The notes: generated by a model not told the origin, from the letters alone. A stretch of DNA of 64,000 bases from Actinoplanes sp. NBRC 103695 (GCF_030269485.1 NZ_BSTL01000026.1:1-64000); one strand, 5' to 3'; shown: positions 8,907 through 17,564, counted from the stretch's first letter. A program made the numbers and translations.

Positions 8907-8937
8907 AATGCATGTTCGGCAAGGCAGGCATTACGCT
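8907..8937. promoter_or_regulatory. Candidate LysR-type site and leaderless promoter
   Basis: AATGC (8907-8911) and GCATT (8928-8932) form an inverted pair separated by 16 bases in the 73-bp gap between divergent genes. A TACGCT box (8932-8937) lies seven bases before the LysR ATG. LysR proteins commonly autoregulate from such divergent gaps, so this is a plausible binding site; it is inferred only from symmetry and position. Confidence 0.35.
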
Positions 8938-8944
8938 CGCTCAT

Positions 8945-9919
8945 ATGGATCTGAACCTGCTGGTCGGTCTGGACGCGCTGCTGGAGCATCGGAGCGTGCA
9001 GGACGCCGCGGCGCAGCTGCACCTGACCCAGCCCGCGGTGAGCCGCATCCTGGGCCGGCTGCGCGCGACGACCGGCGACGCGATCCTGGTCCGCAACGGC
9101 CGCGAGATGGTGCCGACCGCCCGGGCGCTGGAGCTGCGGGAGGAGGTGCGCGAGCTCGTCACCCGCGCCCATGACGTGCTGCGGCCGGCGGAGGAGCTCG
9201 ACCTGGCGACGCTGGAGCGGACGTTCACGGTTCGCAGCCACGACGCGTTGCTCGCCGCGCTGGCCCCGGGGCTGGTCGCCGCGGTCGCCGAGCGGGCGCC
9301 GCACGTGACTCTCCGGCTGGTGGGCGAGTCGCGGGACGACGACCGCGAGCTCAGTCGCGGCGGGGTCGACATCGCGGTGGACTGCCCGTCGGCGCCGGCG
9401 GGCTCGATCGTCAGCCGGGTGGTCGGCACCGACGACATGGTGCTGGTCCTGCGCCGCGGGAACGCCGTCGACGTCGCCCGGCCGACGGCCGCGCAGGTGG
9501 CGGGGGCGCCGCACGTGGTGGTCTCCCGGCGCGGCCGGTCGGGCGGCCCGGTGGACCGGGTGCTGCAGGCGGAGGGGCTGACGAGGCGGGTGGTGGCGAC
9601 CGTGCCGACCGTGGCGGCGGCCCTGGCTGTGGTCGCGACCTCGGAGGCGGTCGTGGTGCTTCCCCGCCGGTTGCGGGATCCGCTCGGGCCGCGGCTGCGG
9701 ACGCGCCCGCTGCCGTGGAAGCTGTCCTCGGAGGTCGCCGCGGTGAGCTGGCACCGCAGGCACACCACCGACCCGGCCCACGCGTGGCTGCGCGACCTGG
9801 TCGCCGCCACCCTGGAGGCCGCGCTGAGTGGCGCCCACCGAGCCGTGGCGACGATGGCCGGCGAGACGGCGGCCGGACGGAGCGCGGGCGGTCAGAAACC
9901 GATCGGGAGGCCGGCGTAG
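8945..9919 (+). CDS. LysR family transcriptional regulator
   Basis: A 324-residue LysR regulator. The N-terminal winged helix begins MDLNLLVGLDALLEHRSVQD and contains the recognition-helix pattern AAAQLHLTQPAVSRILGRLR (about residues 24-43). The rest is a periplasmic-binding-like effector domain. Such MDLNLL-type regulators are typical of the NodD/LinR subgroup, which often controls aromatic or degradative genes. ATG 8945 is preferred over ATG 8912 because it starts the conserved domain and has a TACGCT box seven bases before it. It points toward the pca block but converges with pobA, overlapping its end by 28 bases. Confidence 0.87.
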   Translation: MDLNLLVGLDALLEHRSVQDAAAQLHLTQPAVSRILGRLRATTGDAILVRNGREMVPTARALELREEVRELVTRAHDVLRPAEELDLATLERTFTVRSHDALLAALAPGLVAAVAERAPHVTLRLVGESRDDDRELSRGGVDIAVDCPSAPAGSIVSRVVGTDDMVLVLRRGNAVDVARPTAAQVAGAPHVVVSRRGRSGGPVDRVLQAEGLTRRVVATVPTVAAALAVVATSEAVVVLPRRLRDPLGPRLRTRPLPWKLSSEVAAVSWHRRHTTDPAHAWLRDLVAATLEAALSGAHRAVATMAGETAAGRSAGGQKPIGRPA

Positions 9920-11049
9920 TTCTCGGCCAGACCGGTCGCACCGGCCTCGGAGCTGGTCACCCAGCGGAGCTGGGAGAGCTGGAGCTCCGCGTCGAACGGG
10001 TCGTCGCCCAGGTGCAGCATCGTCGTCATCCACCACGAGAAGTGGGTGCAGCGCCAGACGCGGCGGGCCGCGTCGCCGGAATAGCGGTCGGCGAGCGTGG
10101 GATCGTTCTCCTTGACCAGGGCGATCAGCGCGGGGGCGAGCAGGGCCACGTCGGCGATCGCCAGGTTGAGGCCCTTGGCGCCGGTGGGCGGGACGATGTG
10201 CGCGGCGTCGCCGGCCAGGAGCAGGCGGCCGTGGCGCATCGGCGTCTGCACGAAACTGCGCATCGGCAGGACGCTCTTCTCGGTGATCGGGCCGGGCGTG
10301 AGCTTCCAGCCGTCCTGGCCGTGGCCGAGCCGGGTCGCCAGCGCCTCCCAGATGCGCTGGTCGGACCAGCTCCGCACGTCGGTGCCGTTGGGGACCTGCA
10401 GGTAGAGGCGGCTGACCGTGGGTGAGCGCATCGAGTGCAGCGCGAAACCCTCCGGGTGCCAGGCGTACATCACCTCGTCGGTGGAGGGCGGCACGTCGGC
10501 GAGGACCCCCAGCCAGGAGTACGGGTAGGTGCGTTCCCAGGTCTTGCCGGGAACCTCGGCGCGGCTCGGCCCGAAGGAACCGTCGCAGCCGGCGATGACC
10601 GAGGCGTCGAGCCGGCGGGCCGTGCCGGAGGCGTCCACATAGGTGACGTACGGCCGGTCGGTGGCGACCTCGTGCAGCGCGACGTCGCTCACGTCGTACT
10701 CGACAGAAGCAGTGCCCGCGGCAACCAGGTCCTTCTGCACCTCGGTCTGGCCGTAGAGCCAGACCGAACGGCCGATCAGATCGACGAAGTCGAGATGGTG
10801 CCGCTCCCCCGGCCACCGCAGATATATGCCGCGGTGCGCGAAACCCTCGGCGTGCAGCCGGTCGCCGAGGCCGGCCGACGTCAGCAGATCGACCGAGGAC
10901 TGCTCGAGGATGCCGGCGCGGATGCGGGACGCCACGTACTCCTGCGACCGGGTCTCCAGGACGACCGCGTCGACGCCGGACCGGTGCAGCAGGTGGGCGA
11001 GCAGCATGCCGGCCGGGCCCGCGCCGATGATGGCGACCTGGGTACGCAT
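9892..11049 (-). CDS. pobA: 4-hydroxybenzoate 3-monooxygenase
   Basis: A 385-residue FAD monooxygenase that converts 4-hydroxybenzoate to protocatechuate with NAD(P)H and oxygen. It shows the N-terminal GAGPAG dinucleotide motif, the DG motif in AGCDGSFGPSR, and the GD motif in LLLAGDAAHIVPPTGAKGLN. Length is near the usual 390. Start ATG 11049 gives MRTQVAIIGAG, the normal PobA beginning; the upstream in-frame ATG at 11085 adds a non-conserved tail. A 17-bp putative IclR operator lies 44 bases upstream. Its product is the substrate of the pcaHG dioxygenase encoded divergently a few hundred bases away. Confidence 0.92.
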   Translation of the reverse strand: MRTQVAIIGAGPAGMLLAHLLHRSGVDAVVLETRSQEYVASRIRAGILEQSSVDLLTSAGLGDRLHAEGFAHRGIYLRWPGERHHLDFVDLIGRSVWLYGQTEVQKDLVAAGTASVEYDVSDVALHEVATDRPYVTYVDASGTARRLDASVIAGCDGSFGPSRAEVPGKTWERTYPYSWLGVLADVPPSTDEVMYAWHPEGFALHSMRSPTVSRLYLQVPNGTDVRSWSDQRIWEALATRLGHGQDGWKLTPGPITEKSVLPMRSFVQTPMRHGRLLLAGDAAHIVPPTGAKGLNLAIADVALLAPALIALVKENDPTLADRYSGDAARRVWRCTHFSWWMTTMLHLGDDPFDAELQLSQLRWVTSSEAGATGLAENYAGLPIGF

Positions 11050-11092
11050 GCGGCCAGCCAACGGTCGCCGGGTGCGGGCGGGCAAGGCGCGG

Positions 11093-11109
11093 CTACCGCT
11101 GAGCGGAAA
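11093..11109 (-). promoter_or_regulatory. Putative IclR operator upstream of pobA
   Basis: In the pobA reading direction the site is TTTCCGCTCAGCGGTAG, a near-palindrome matching 13 of 17 positions of CTTCCGCTGGGCGGAAG. Its near edge is 44 nt from the pobA start, the same offset as at pcaH and the aldehyde dehydrogenase. It overlaps the last codons and stop of the iclR gene. Confidence 0.55.
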
Positions 11110-11851
11110 GGCTGCGCCCGATGCCCCGGGCCGCGACCTGCAGCGCCGACACCAGCCGGCCCCTGTCGCGCTGGAAGCCGGCCACCACGATCCCGAGCGC
11201 GGCGACCACCTCGCCGTCCGGGTCGCGCACGGGAACAGCCACCGAGCACGCCCCCAGGCTCATCTCCTCGCTGGTGGTGGCGTAGCCGTCGCTGTGCACG
11301 CGGCGGATCTGGTCGAGCAGCCGGCCCGGCTGGGTCACCGTGTACGGCGTCACGCGGGTGAGATGCGCGAGGACGTCACCGCGGACGTCCTCCGGGGCGT
11401 ACGCGAGAAGGACCTTGCCCACCCCCGTCGCGTGCAGCGGAAGCCGGGAACCCACCTGGCTGACCACCGGCACCGAAGCGTGCCCGGACACGCGATCGAC
11501 GTAGAGCGCCGAGCTCCCGTCGCGCACCGCGAGGTGGACCGTGGCGAGCGTGGCGCCGTAGAGGTCGTGCAGGAACGGCGAGGCCGCGTGGCGCAGCCCG
11601 GTCTCCACCGGCGCGAGCAGCCCGAGGTCCCACATCCGGCGGCCGATCACGTAGTCGCCGTCCGGCCGGCGGACCAGCGCGTCGCCGCGGACCAGCTCGC
11701 CGACCAGCCGGTGCGCGGTGGCCAGCGGCATGTGCGCGCGGCGGGCCAGGGCGGTCAGGCTGAGGCTGCGGTGCTCGTCGTCGTACGCGGCCAGCAGGTC
11801 CAGCACCCGGGACGTCACGCTGACCCGGGGGTTCGCGCTGTTGCCCGCCAC
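11093..11851 (-). CDS. IclR family regulator of protocatechuate genes (PcaR/PcaU/PobR-like)
   Basis: A 252-residue IclR regulator: winged helix at about residues 8-70 (ALARRAHMPLATAHRLVGEL is the recognition region) and an IclR effector domain to the end. Regulators of this family control pca and pob genes with protocatechuate, beta-ketoadipate or 4-hydroxybenzoate as effectors. The GTG at 11851 is chosen because AGGAGG lies five bases before it and the conserved region starts there; an upstream ATG at 11965 would extend across the pcaH promoter. It is divergent from pcaH and codirectional with pobA. It is the obvious candidate to bind the shared 17-bp sites. Confidence 0.88.
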   Translation of the reverse strand: MAGNSANPRVSVTSRVLDLLAAYDDEHRSLSLTALARRAHMPLATAHRLVGELVRGDALVRRPDGDYVIGRRMWDLGLLAPVETGLRHAASPFLHDLYGATLATVHLAVRDGSSALYVDRVSGHASVPVVSQVGSRLPLHATGVGKVLLAYAPEDVRGDVLAHLTRVTPYTVTQPGRLLDQIRRVHSDGYATTSEEMSLGACSVAVPVRDPDGEVVAALGIVVAGFQRDRGRLVSALQVAARGIGRSLSAQR

Positions 11852-11860
11852 GGGCCCCTC

Positions 11861-11877
11861 CTTTCGCTGGACGGAAG
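11861..11877 (+). promoter_or_regulatory. Putative IclR operator between iclR and pcaH
   Basis: CTTTCGCTGGACGGAAG, ending 45 nt before the pcaH start and about 10 nt upstream of iclR. It matches 15 of 17 positions of the consensus shared with the pobA and aldehyde dehydrogenase sites. The position, just upstream of the expected -35 of a leaderless pcaH transcript, suits an activator; it could also mediate iclR autoregulation. Confidence 0.55.
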
Positions 11878-11921
11878 GCAAGTCTCGCTCATATCCGGGC
11901 ATCCTGCCTAGCGTCGCAGTC

Positions 11922-12662
11922 GTGAGCGAGACGCAGGCCGAGATCACCGCGGAGATCCAGAGCATCGAGGCCGCCGACGCGGGTAAGGGCCTCGAGCAGC
12001 CACGCCGGGACTACCCGCCGTACCGCAGCAGCCTCCTGCGCCACCCGACGAAGAGCCTGGTGCACGCCGATCCGGAGAGCATCGAACTGTGGGCGCCGTG
12101 CTTCGGCCACCAGGACGTGGGTGCGGCCGAGGCGGACCTGACCATCCAGCACTCCGGCGAGCCGCTGGGCGAGCGGATGGTGGTGGCCGGGCGGATCACC
12201 GACGGCGGCGGACGCCCGGTCGCCCACCAGCTGGTGGAGATCTGGCAGGCCAACGCGGGCGGACGCTACATACACAAACGCGACCAGCACCCGGCGCCTC
12301 TGGACCCGAACTTCACCGGCGCGGGCCGCTGCCTGACCGACGCGGACGGCCGCTACCGCTTCCAGACGATCAAGCCCGGACCGTATCCGTGGCGCAACCA
12401 CCTCAACGCGTGGCGGCCGGCGCACATCCACTTCTCGCTGTTCGGCCGGGAGTTCACCCAGCGGCTGGTCACCCAGATGTACTTCCCGGGCGACCCGCTG
12501 TTCCCCCTGGACCCGATCTTCCAGTCGGTGACCGACCCTGCATCCCGCGAGCTCATGATCGCCACTTATGACCACGACCTGACGACGCCGGAGTACGCCA
12601 CCGGCTACCGCTGGGACATCGTGCTGACCGGGTCGCACCGGACACCCATGGAGGATGTGTGA
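11922..12662 (+). CDS. pcaH: Protocatechuate 3,4-dioxygenase beta subunit
   Basis: A 246-residue subunit of the Fe(III) intradiol dioxygenase that opens protocatechuate to 3-carboxy-cis,cis-muconate. The N-terminal extension with YPPYRSSLLRHP (31-42) is beta-subunit specific. The iron ligands are visible: Y116, Y155, H168 and H170 (in ARGRYI-like, GPYPW and AHIHFS contexts). GTG 11922 has a TAGCGT box (11909-11914) seven bases upstream, so translation is probably leaderless. It overlaps pcaG by four bases. It heads an operon of six genes that are all coupled by overlapping stop and start codons. Confidence 0.94.
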   Translation: MSETQAEITAEIQSIEAADAGKGLEQPRRDYPPYRSSLLRHPTKSLVHADPESIELWAPCFGHQDVGAAEADLTIQHSGEPLGERMVVAGRITDGGGRPVAHQLVEIWQANAGGRYIHKRDQHPAPLDPNFTGAGRCLTDADGRYRFQTIKPGPYPWRNHLNAWRPAHIHFSLFGREFTQRLVTQMYFPGDPLFPLDPIFQSVTDPASRELMIATYDHDLTTPEYATGYRWDIVLTGSHRTPMEDV

Positions 12663-13189
12663 CCACCCCGGGCCAGACCGTCGGGCCGTTCTTCCACTAC
12701 GCCCTCCCGTACGAGGGCGGTGGCGACCTGGTGCCGCCCGGCCGCGCCGGGGCGATCCGGCTGCACGGCCACGTCTACGACGGCGCCGGCGACCCGGTGC
12801 CCGACGCGCTGCTGGAACTGTGGCAGGCCGATCCCGGCGGACAGGTGCCGCAGGTTGGTGGTTCGCTGCGGCGGGACGGCTGGACGTTCACCGGCTTCGG
12901 CCGCGCGGAGACCGACGCCGCCGGGCACTACTCGTTCACCACACTGATGCCCGGGGGGACGTCGCCGTTCTTCGCGGTCACGGTCTTCGCCCGGGGGCTG
13001 ACGCACCGGCTGTTCACCCGGATCTACCCGCCTTCGGCCCGGTCGGAGGCCGACCCGTTCCTGGCCGGGCTCGAGCCGGAGCGGCGGGACACGCTGGTCG
13101 CCACGCCCGACGAGCACGGCCTGGTGTTCGACGTCCACCTGCAGGGTGACAATGAGACGGTGTTCCTGACCTTTCCCGGGCACCGGTGA
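12659..13189 (+). CDS. pcaG: Protocatechuate 3,4-dioxygenase alpha subunit
   Basis: A 176-residue non-catalytic alpha subunit that pairs with PcaH in the (alpha-beta-Fe) protomer. It starts VTTPGQTVGPFFHYALPY, the conserved alpha-subunit opening, and has the ALLELWQADPGG beta-sandwich motif shared with the beta subunit. As expected for alpha chains it lacks the four iron ligands. The GTG overlaps the pcaH stop (GTGA), with a GGAGG site in the last pcaH codons. Its own stop overlaps the pcaB start in the same way. Confidence 0.93.
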   Translation: MTTPGQTVGPFFHYALPYEGGGDLVPPGRAGAIRLHGHVYDGAGDPVPDALLELWQADPGGQVPQVGGSLRRDGWTFTGFGRAETDAAGHYSFTTLMPGGTSPFFAVTVFARGLTHRLFTRIYPPSARSEADPFLAGLEPERRDTLVATPDEHGLVFDVHLQGDNETVFLTFPGHR

Positions 13190-14367
13190 CCGGCCTCCTC
13201 TGGCCGGGCGACGACCGCTGCGACGGCCTGCTCACCGACGACGCCCTGCTGGCCGCGATGGCCCGGGTGGAGACCGCGTGGCTGGCGGCGCTCGTGGAGA
13301 CCTCGGTGGCGCCCGCCTCGGTCGCCGTCGATCTCGTCAAGCTGCTCGAGCCGGGCGACACGGTCACGGTCGCCTCCGCTGCCGAGTCGAGCGGCACCCC
13401 GGTCCTGCCGCTCCTCGATCTGCTGCGCTCGCGCCTCGACGGTCCGGCCGCTGAGTGGCTGCACAAGGGGCTGACCAGTCAGGACACCCTGGACACCGCG
13501 CTCGTGCTGGGCCTGCGCGAGGCGTGCGACCGGATCCGCCACGACCTCGCGGCCCAGGTGGCGTCGTTGGCCGCGCTCGCCGCCGCGCATCGCGACACGC
13601 CGCGCGCCGCCCGTACGCTCACCCAACCCGCCGTGCCCATCACCTTCGGCCTCACCGTCGCGACCTGGCTCGGCGGCGTCCTCGACGCCGCGCCGCAGCT
13701 CACCGCCGCGGCCCGCCTGCCCGTCGCGATCGGCGGCGCGGCGGGCAGCCTCGCCGCGGCGACCGCGCTGTCCCCGGTCGAAGACCTCGTGTCGCACGCC
13801 GCCGACCACCTCGGCCTGCCGCCCGCGCTGCCGTGGCAGACTCGGCGCGGCGCGATCACCCGGCTCGGCGACGCGCTGACCGGCTTGACGGACGCCTGGG
13901 CCCACATCGCCAACGACGTGCTCACCGCGTCCCGCCCCGAGATCGGCGAGCTGGCCGAGGGCACCGGCGGCGCGTCCTCGACCATGCCGCAGAAGCGGAA
14001 CCCGACCCTGTCCGTGCTGATCCGCCGCGCCGCCCTGGCCGCCCCCGGCCTGTCCGCGACGCTGCACACCGCGGCCGGCGAGCAACGCGACGAGCGGGCC
14101 GACGGCGCCTGGCACGTCGAAGGGGACACGGTGCGCACGCTGGCCCGCCGTACCGTGATCGCCGGATCCCAGACGGCGTCGCTGCTGCGGGACCTGACGG
14201 TCGACGTCGCCCGCATGGCCGCCAACCTCGCCGCCGCACGCCCCGGCGTCGACGCCGAGCAGACGCGCGTCACCGGCAACGCGGACGGGCCGTACCGCGG
14301 CGTCACCGACGCGATCATCGACGCCGCCCTGCGCCGCGCCGAGGTCTTCCGGGCGGCGGCGCGATGA
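13186..14367 (+). CDS. pcaB: 3-carboxy-cis,cis-muconate cycloisomerase
   Basis: A 393-residue member of the fumarase/aspartase superfamily that lactonises 3-carboxymuconate to 4-carboxymuconolactone. The family signature SSTMPQKRNP is at about residues 264-273. The protein is somewhat shorter than the ~450 residues common in proteobacteria because the C-terminal helical region is reduced, which is normal for many actinobacterial PcaB proteins. It starts GTG at 13186, overlapping pcaG, and its stop overlaps the next ATG (ATGA). Its product is used by the fused pcaL enzyme encoded next. Confidence 0.92.
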   Translation: MTGLLWPGDDRCDGLLTDDALLAAMARVETAWLAALVETSVAPASVAVDLVKLLEPGDTVTVASAAESSGTPVLPLLDLLRSRLDGPAAEWLHKGLTSQDTLDTALVLGLREACDRIRHDLAAQVASLAALAAAHRDTPRAARTLTQPAVPITFGLTVATWLGGVLDAAPQLTAAARLPVAIGGAAGSLAAATALSPVEDLVSHAADHLGLPPALPWQTRRGAITRLGDALTGLTDAWAHIANDVLTASRPEIGELAEGTGGASSTMPQKRNPTLSVLIRRAALAAPGLSATLHTAAGEQRDERADGAWHVEGDTVRTLARRTVIAGSQTASLLRDLTVDVARMAANLAAARPGVDAEQTRVTGNADGPYRGVTDAIIDAALRRAEVFRAAAR

Positions 14368-15623
14368 TCCCCGCCCTCGCCGGAACCGTGCTCGCGGACG
14401 CGCCGGGCCGCCCGCTGTTGCTGGTAGGGCCGTCCGTCGGCACGACGGTCGAAGCACTCTGGGGACGCTGCGTGGACCGGCTCGGCGGCCGGTTCCACGT
14501 GATCGGCTGGGACCTGCCCGGCCACGGCCGGAGCCCCTCGCCGCCGGGGCCGTTCACCGTCGAGGAGCTCGCCCGGGCGGTGCTCGATCTCGCCGGGGAC
14601 GCCCCTTTCCGGTACGCCGGGGTATCGCTCGGCGGTGCCACCGGACTCGCCCTCATGCTCGCCGCGCCCGCCCAGGTCCAAGCCGCGGTGCTGCTCTGCA
14701 CCGGCGCCCGGATCGGCACCCCCGCGAGCTGGCGCGAACGGGCCGGGCTGGTCCGCGGATCCGGCACGGCCGTGATGATCGAGGGGTCGGCCAAGCGCTG
14801 GTTCGCCCCCGGGTTCCTCTCCCGCGAACCGGCCGCCGGATCGGCGCTGCTGCACGCGCTGCGCGACACCGACCGCGAGGGGTACGCGCTGGCCTGCCTC
14901 GCCCTCGCCGCGCTCGACCTGCGGGACCGGCTCGCCGAGATCACCACACCGGTCCTGGCGGTCGCCGGCGCCCTCGACGAGGCGACACCGCCCGCCTCGC
15001 TGGCGTCGATCGCGTCCGGCGTGCGCTACGGCCGCCTGGTCGTGCTCGACGACACCGCGCACCAGGCGCCCGCCGAGCGCCCCGACGAGGTGGCCGCCCT
15101 GCTGCTCTCCCAGCTCTCGCAGCCCGGGATGGCCGTGCGCCGTACCGTGCTCGGAGACGCGCATGTGGACCGTGCCGCGCCCACGCCGTTCACCGCGGGT
15201 TTCCAGGACCTGATCTCGCGGTACGCCTGGGGCGAGATCTGGACGCGGCCCGGCCTGGACCGCCGCAGCCGCTCCATGATCACGTTGACGGCGCTGGTGG
15301 CTCTGGGTCACCACGAGGAGCTCGCCCTGCACGTGCGGGCGGCCCGCACCAACGGCCTGACCGACGCCGAGATCGAGGAGGTCCTGTTGCAGACAGCGAT
15401 CTACTGCGGCGTACCCGCGGCGAACACTGCCTTCCGCATAGCCGCGAAGGTGCTCGCCGAGCTGAACGCCGAAGCCGGCCCTGTGGATAACTCGGCGGAA
15501 GTGTCAGCCGAAACCGCTACAGTCACGCCCACCCACAGGGGTGGGGGCGGTGGCGGTGGCCGCGATCTCGGCAAAAACGATCTTGAACCGAATGCCGGCC
15601 AGAGCTCAGGCGGCCACGCATGA
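14364..15623 (+). CDS. pcaL: Fused 3-oxoadipate enol-lactonase / 4-carboxymuconolactone decarboxylase
   Basis: A 419-residue bifunctional protein. The N-terminal alpha/beta-hydrolase (about 1-250, PcaD activity) has nucleophile S88 in GVSLGG with D205 and H233 completing the triad. The C-terminal carboxymuconolactone decarboxylase domain (about 255-375, PcaC activity) contains the RRSRSMITLTALVALGHHEE and LLQTAIYCGVPAAN signatures. The fusion, known as PcaL in actinobacteria, catalyses consecutive reactions to 3-oxoadipate. About 45 glycine- and polar-rich residues follow the decarboxylase domain and look dispensable; they may have arisen by loss of an earlier stop. The stop overlaps pcaI (ATGA). 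Confidence 0.92.
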   Translation: MIPALAGTVLADAPGRPLLLVGPSVGTTVEALWGRCVDRLGGRFHVIGWDLPGHGRSPSPPGPFTVEELARAVLDLAGDAPFRYAGVSLGGATGLALMLAAPAQVQAAVLLCTGARIGTPASWRERAGLVRGSGTAVMIEGSAKRWFAPGFLSREPAAGSALLHALRDTDREGYALACLALAALDLRDRLAEITTPVLAVAGALDEATPPASLASIASGVRYGRLVVLDDTAHQAPAERPDEVAALLLSQLSQPGMAVRRTVLGDAHVDRAAPTPFTAGFQDLISRYAWGEIWTRPGLDRRSRSMITLTALVALGHHEELALHVRAARTNGLTDAEIEEVLLQTAIYCGVPAANTAFRIAAKVLAELNAEAGPVDNSAEVSAETATVTPTHRGGGGGGGRDLGKNDLEPNAGQSSGGHA

Positions 15624-16285
15624 GCCGCACCCGGGTCTCCACGGCCGCCGACGCCGTGGCGCAGATCCAGGACGGCGACACCGTGCTGGTCGGCGGCTTC
15701 GGCATGGCCGGCATGCCGGTCGTCCTCATCGACGCCCTGATCGACCACGGCGCCACCGATCTCACCATCGTCAGCAACAACGCCGGCAACGGCGACACCG
15801 GCCTGGCCGCCCTGCTCGCCGCCGGCCGCGTACGCAAGGTCATCTGCTCCTTCCCCCGGCAGTCGGACTCCTGGGTCTTCGACGGCCTCTACCGCGCCGG
15901 CAAGATCGAGCTGGAGGTCGTGCCGCAGGGCAACCTGGCCGAACGCATGCGGGCGGCCGGTGCCGGCATCGGCGCGTTCTACTCCCCCACGGCCGTCGGC
16001 ACCCTGCTGGCCGAGGGCAAGGAGACCCGCACCATCGACGGCCGCGACTATCTTCTCGAGTTCCCGATCCGCGGCGACGTGGCGCTGATCGGCGCACACG
16101 TCGGCGACCGCGCCGGGAACCTGGTCTACCGCAGGACGGCCCGCAACTTCGGCCCGGTGATGGCGGCGGCCGCGACGACGACGGTCGCCCAGGTCACCCG
16201 GGTGGCGGAGGTCGGCGAGCTGGATCCGGAGGCGATCGTGACGCCCGGCATCTACGTCGACCACCTGGTGGAGGTGGCGTCGTGA
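15620..16285 (+). CDS. pcaI: 3-oxoadipate CoA-transferase alpha subunit
   Basis: A 221-residue class I CoA-transferase subunit A that, with PcaJ, moves CoA from succinyl-CoA to 3-oxoadipate. The glycine-rich GDTVLVGGFGMAGMP region near residue 20 and the NNAGNG motif near residue 53 are typical of subunit A. Size is standard. The ATG overlaps the pcaL stop, and its own stop overlaps the pcaJ GTG. SucCoA:3-ketoacid transferase paralogues look similar; the pca context decides the assignment. Confidence 0.92.
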   Translation: MSRTRVSTAADAVAQIQDGDTVLVGGFGMAGMPVVLIDALIDHGATDLTIVSNNAGNGDTGLAALLAAGRVRKVICSFPRQSDSWVFDGLYRAGKIELEVVPQGNLAERMRAAGAGIGAFYSPTAVGTLLAEGKETRTIDGRDYLLEFPIRGDVALIGAHVGDRAGNLVYRRTARNFGPVMAAAATTTVAQVTRVAEVGELDPEAIVTPGIYVDHLVEVAS

Positions 16286-16932
16286 GCGGCCCGCTGGACC
16301 GGGACGAGATGGCCCGCATCGTGGCCCGGGACATCCCGGACGGCTCGTACGTGAACCTGGGCATCGGACAGCCCACGAAGGTCGCCGACTATCTGGACCT
16401 GGCCGGCGGGGTGGTCCTGCACACCGAGAACGGCATGCTCGGCATGGGCCCGATCGCCACCGGTGACGACGTGGACCCGGATCTGACGAACGCGGGCAAG
16501 CAGCCGGTGACCGAGCTGCCAGGCGCGGCCTACTTCCATCACGCCGACTCGTTCGCGATGATGCGCGGCGGTCACCTGGACATCTGCATCATGGGCGCCT
16601 TCCAGGTGTCGGCGCGCGGCGATCTGGCCAACTGGCACACCGGGGCGCCGGACGCGATCCCGGCGGTCGGCGGCGCGATGGATCTGGCGACGGGCGCGCG
16701 GGACGTGTTCGTGATGATGTCGCTGTTCGCCAAGGACGGCACCGCCAAGCTGGTGCCCGAGTGCACGTACCCGTTGACCGGGCTGGCGTGCGTCAGCCGC
16801 GTCTACACCGAGCTGGCGATCTTCCATCTCACCGCGGACGGCGTGGTGGTGCCGGAGACGTTCGGCATCGAGTTCGACGAACTGGCCGAGCGCCTGGACG
16901 TGGAGATCAGGCGGCCACCGAACCGAGAATGA
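16282..16932 (+). CDS. pcaJ: 3-oxoadipate CoA-transferase beta subunit
   Basis: A 216-residue CoA-transferase subunit B. The catalytic glutamate that carries the acyl-CoA thioester is E49 in the HTENGMLG motif. NLGIGQPTKVADY near residue 25 is the conserved oxyanion region. GTG 16282 overlaps the pcaI stop. This is the last gene of the operon; the final step, thiolytic cleavage of 3-oxoadipyl-CoA by PcaF, is not encoded here and must be supplied elsewhere. Only 15 bases separate its stop from the convergent sigma gene. Confidence 0.92.
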   Translation: MSGPLDRDEMARIVARDIPDGSYVNLGIGQPTKVADYLDLAGGVVLHTENGMLGMGPIATGDDVDPDLTNAGKQPVTELPGAAYFHHADSFAMMRGGHLDICIMGAFQVSARGDLANWHTGAPDAIPAVGGAMDLATGARDVFVMMSLFAKDGTAKLVPECTYPLTGLACVSRVYTELAIFHLTADGVVVPETFGIEFDELAERLDVEIRRPPNRE

Positions 16933-16947
16933 GGGCGAGGGTGGAGA

Positions 16948-17439
16948 TCAGGCGGCCTCAGCGGTGAGGTTGGCGCGCACGGCGGCCAGGACGCGGGCGC
17001 GGGCCGCGGCGACGTCACCGAGCGGGAGGCCCAGCGTCCGGCTGATCTCCTCGTCGGACGGCCGGGGGTCGGCGCTCAGCATCTTCAGCAGGTCCTGGTC
17101 CGCGGGGGCGAGCATGCCGATCGCCACGAGCAGGCGAGACCGGCGCGTGACCTCGGTGTCCGGGCGGAACCGGACCAGTTTCTCGCACTCCTGGCGGGTG
17201 GTCTCGGCCAGCCAGTCGGGCAGCACGGCGGGGTCGTCGTTGATCTGGCCGAGGTGCTCCACCAGGCGCAGCCACACCAGCCGGCTGACGTCCTGCTCGT
17301 CCTGACCGGACAGCCGGTAGCTGCGCACGACGAACAGCACCAGACCGGCGAACCGGCACACGAGCTCGTCCCACGCCCGCTCGTCGTGCGCCATACTGGC
17401 CGCGACCAGAGCCGGCAGATCCCAGCCTTGACGTTGCAT
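16948..17439 (-). CDS. ECF-type RNA polymerase sigma factor
   Basis: A 163-residue short sigma-70 family protein. Region 2 is recognisable in HDERAWDELVCRFAGLVLFV and the following QDVSRLVWLRLVEHL helix, with WLAETTRQECEKLVR at its end. Region 4 contains the helix-turn-helix PSDEEISRTLGLPLGDVAAA. It would direct polymerase to a specific promoter set. No anti-sigma gene is adjacent. Start ATG 17439 is supported by GGAGG five bases upstream; a longer reading to 17511 or beyond adds unconserved sequence. It is divergent from the small membrane gene of the CHAT module, and ECF genes beside CHAT genes recur in actinobacteria, so it may belong to it. Confidence 0.8.
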   Translation of the reverse strand: MQRQGWDLPALVAASMAHDERAWDELVCRFAGLVLFVVRSYRLSGQDEQDVSRLVWLRLVEHLGQINDDPAVLPDWLAETTRQECEKLVRFRPDTEVTRRSRLLVAIGMLAPADQDLLKMLSADPRPSDEEISRTLGLPLGDVAAARARVLAAVRANLTAEAA

Positions 17440-17539
17440 CTGTGCCTCCAGTGGATCGACCGGATCCCAGAGTGATCGAAGGATCCGTGCCGCGCCGGTC
17501 CTTTTCCACATCGGATCGGCGTTCGCGCAGGTCAACGAA

Positions 17540-17564
17540 TTGTTCGAGGCTGTTTCGCGAACAA
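17540..17564. promoter_or_regulatory. Inverted repeat between sigma and membrane genes
   Basis: TTGTTCG (17540-17546) and CGAACAA (17558-17564) form a perfect 7-bp inverted pair with an 11-base spacer in the 295-bp gap between the divergent sigma factor and four-helix membrane gene. It is a possible operator for either gene. No other structure is evident in this gap. Confidence 0.3.
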
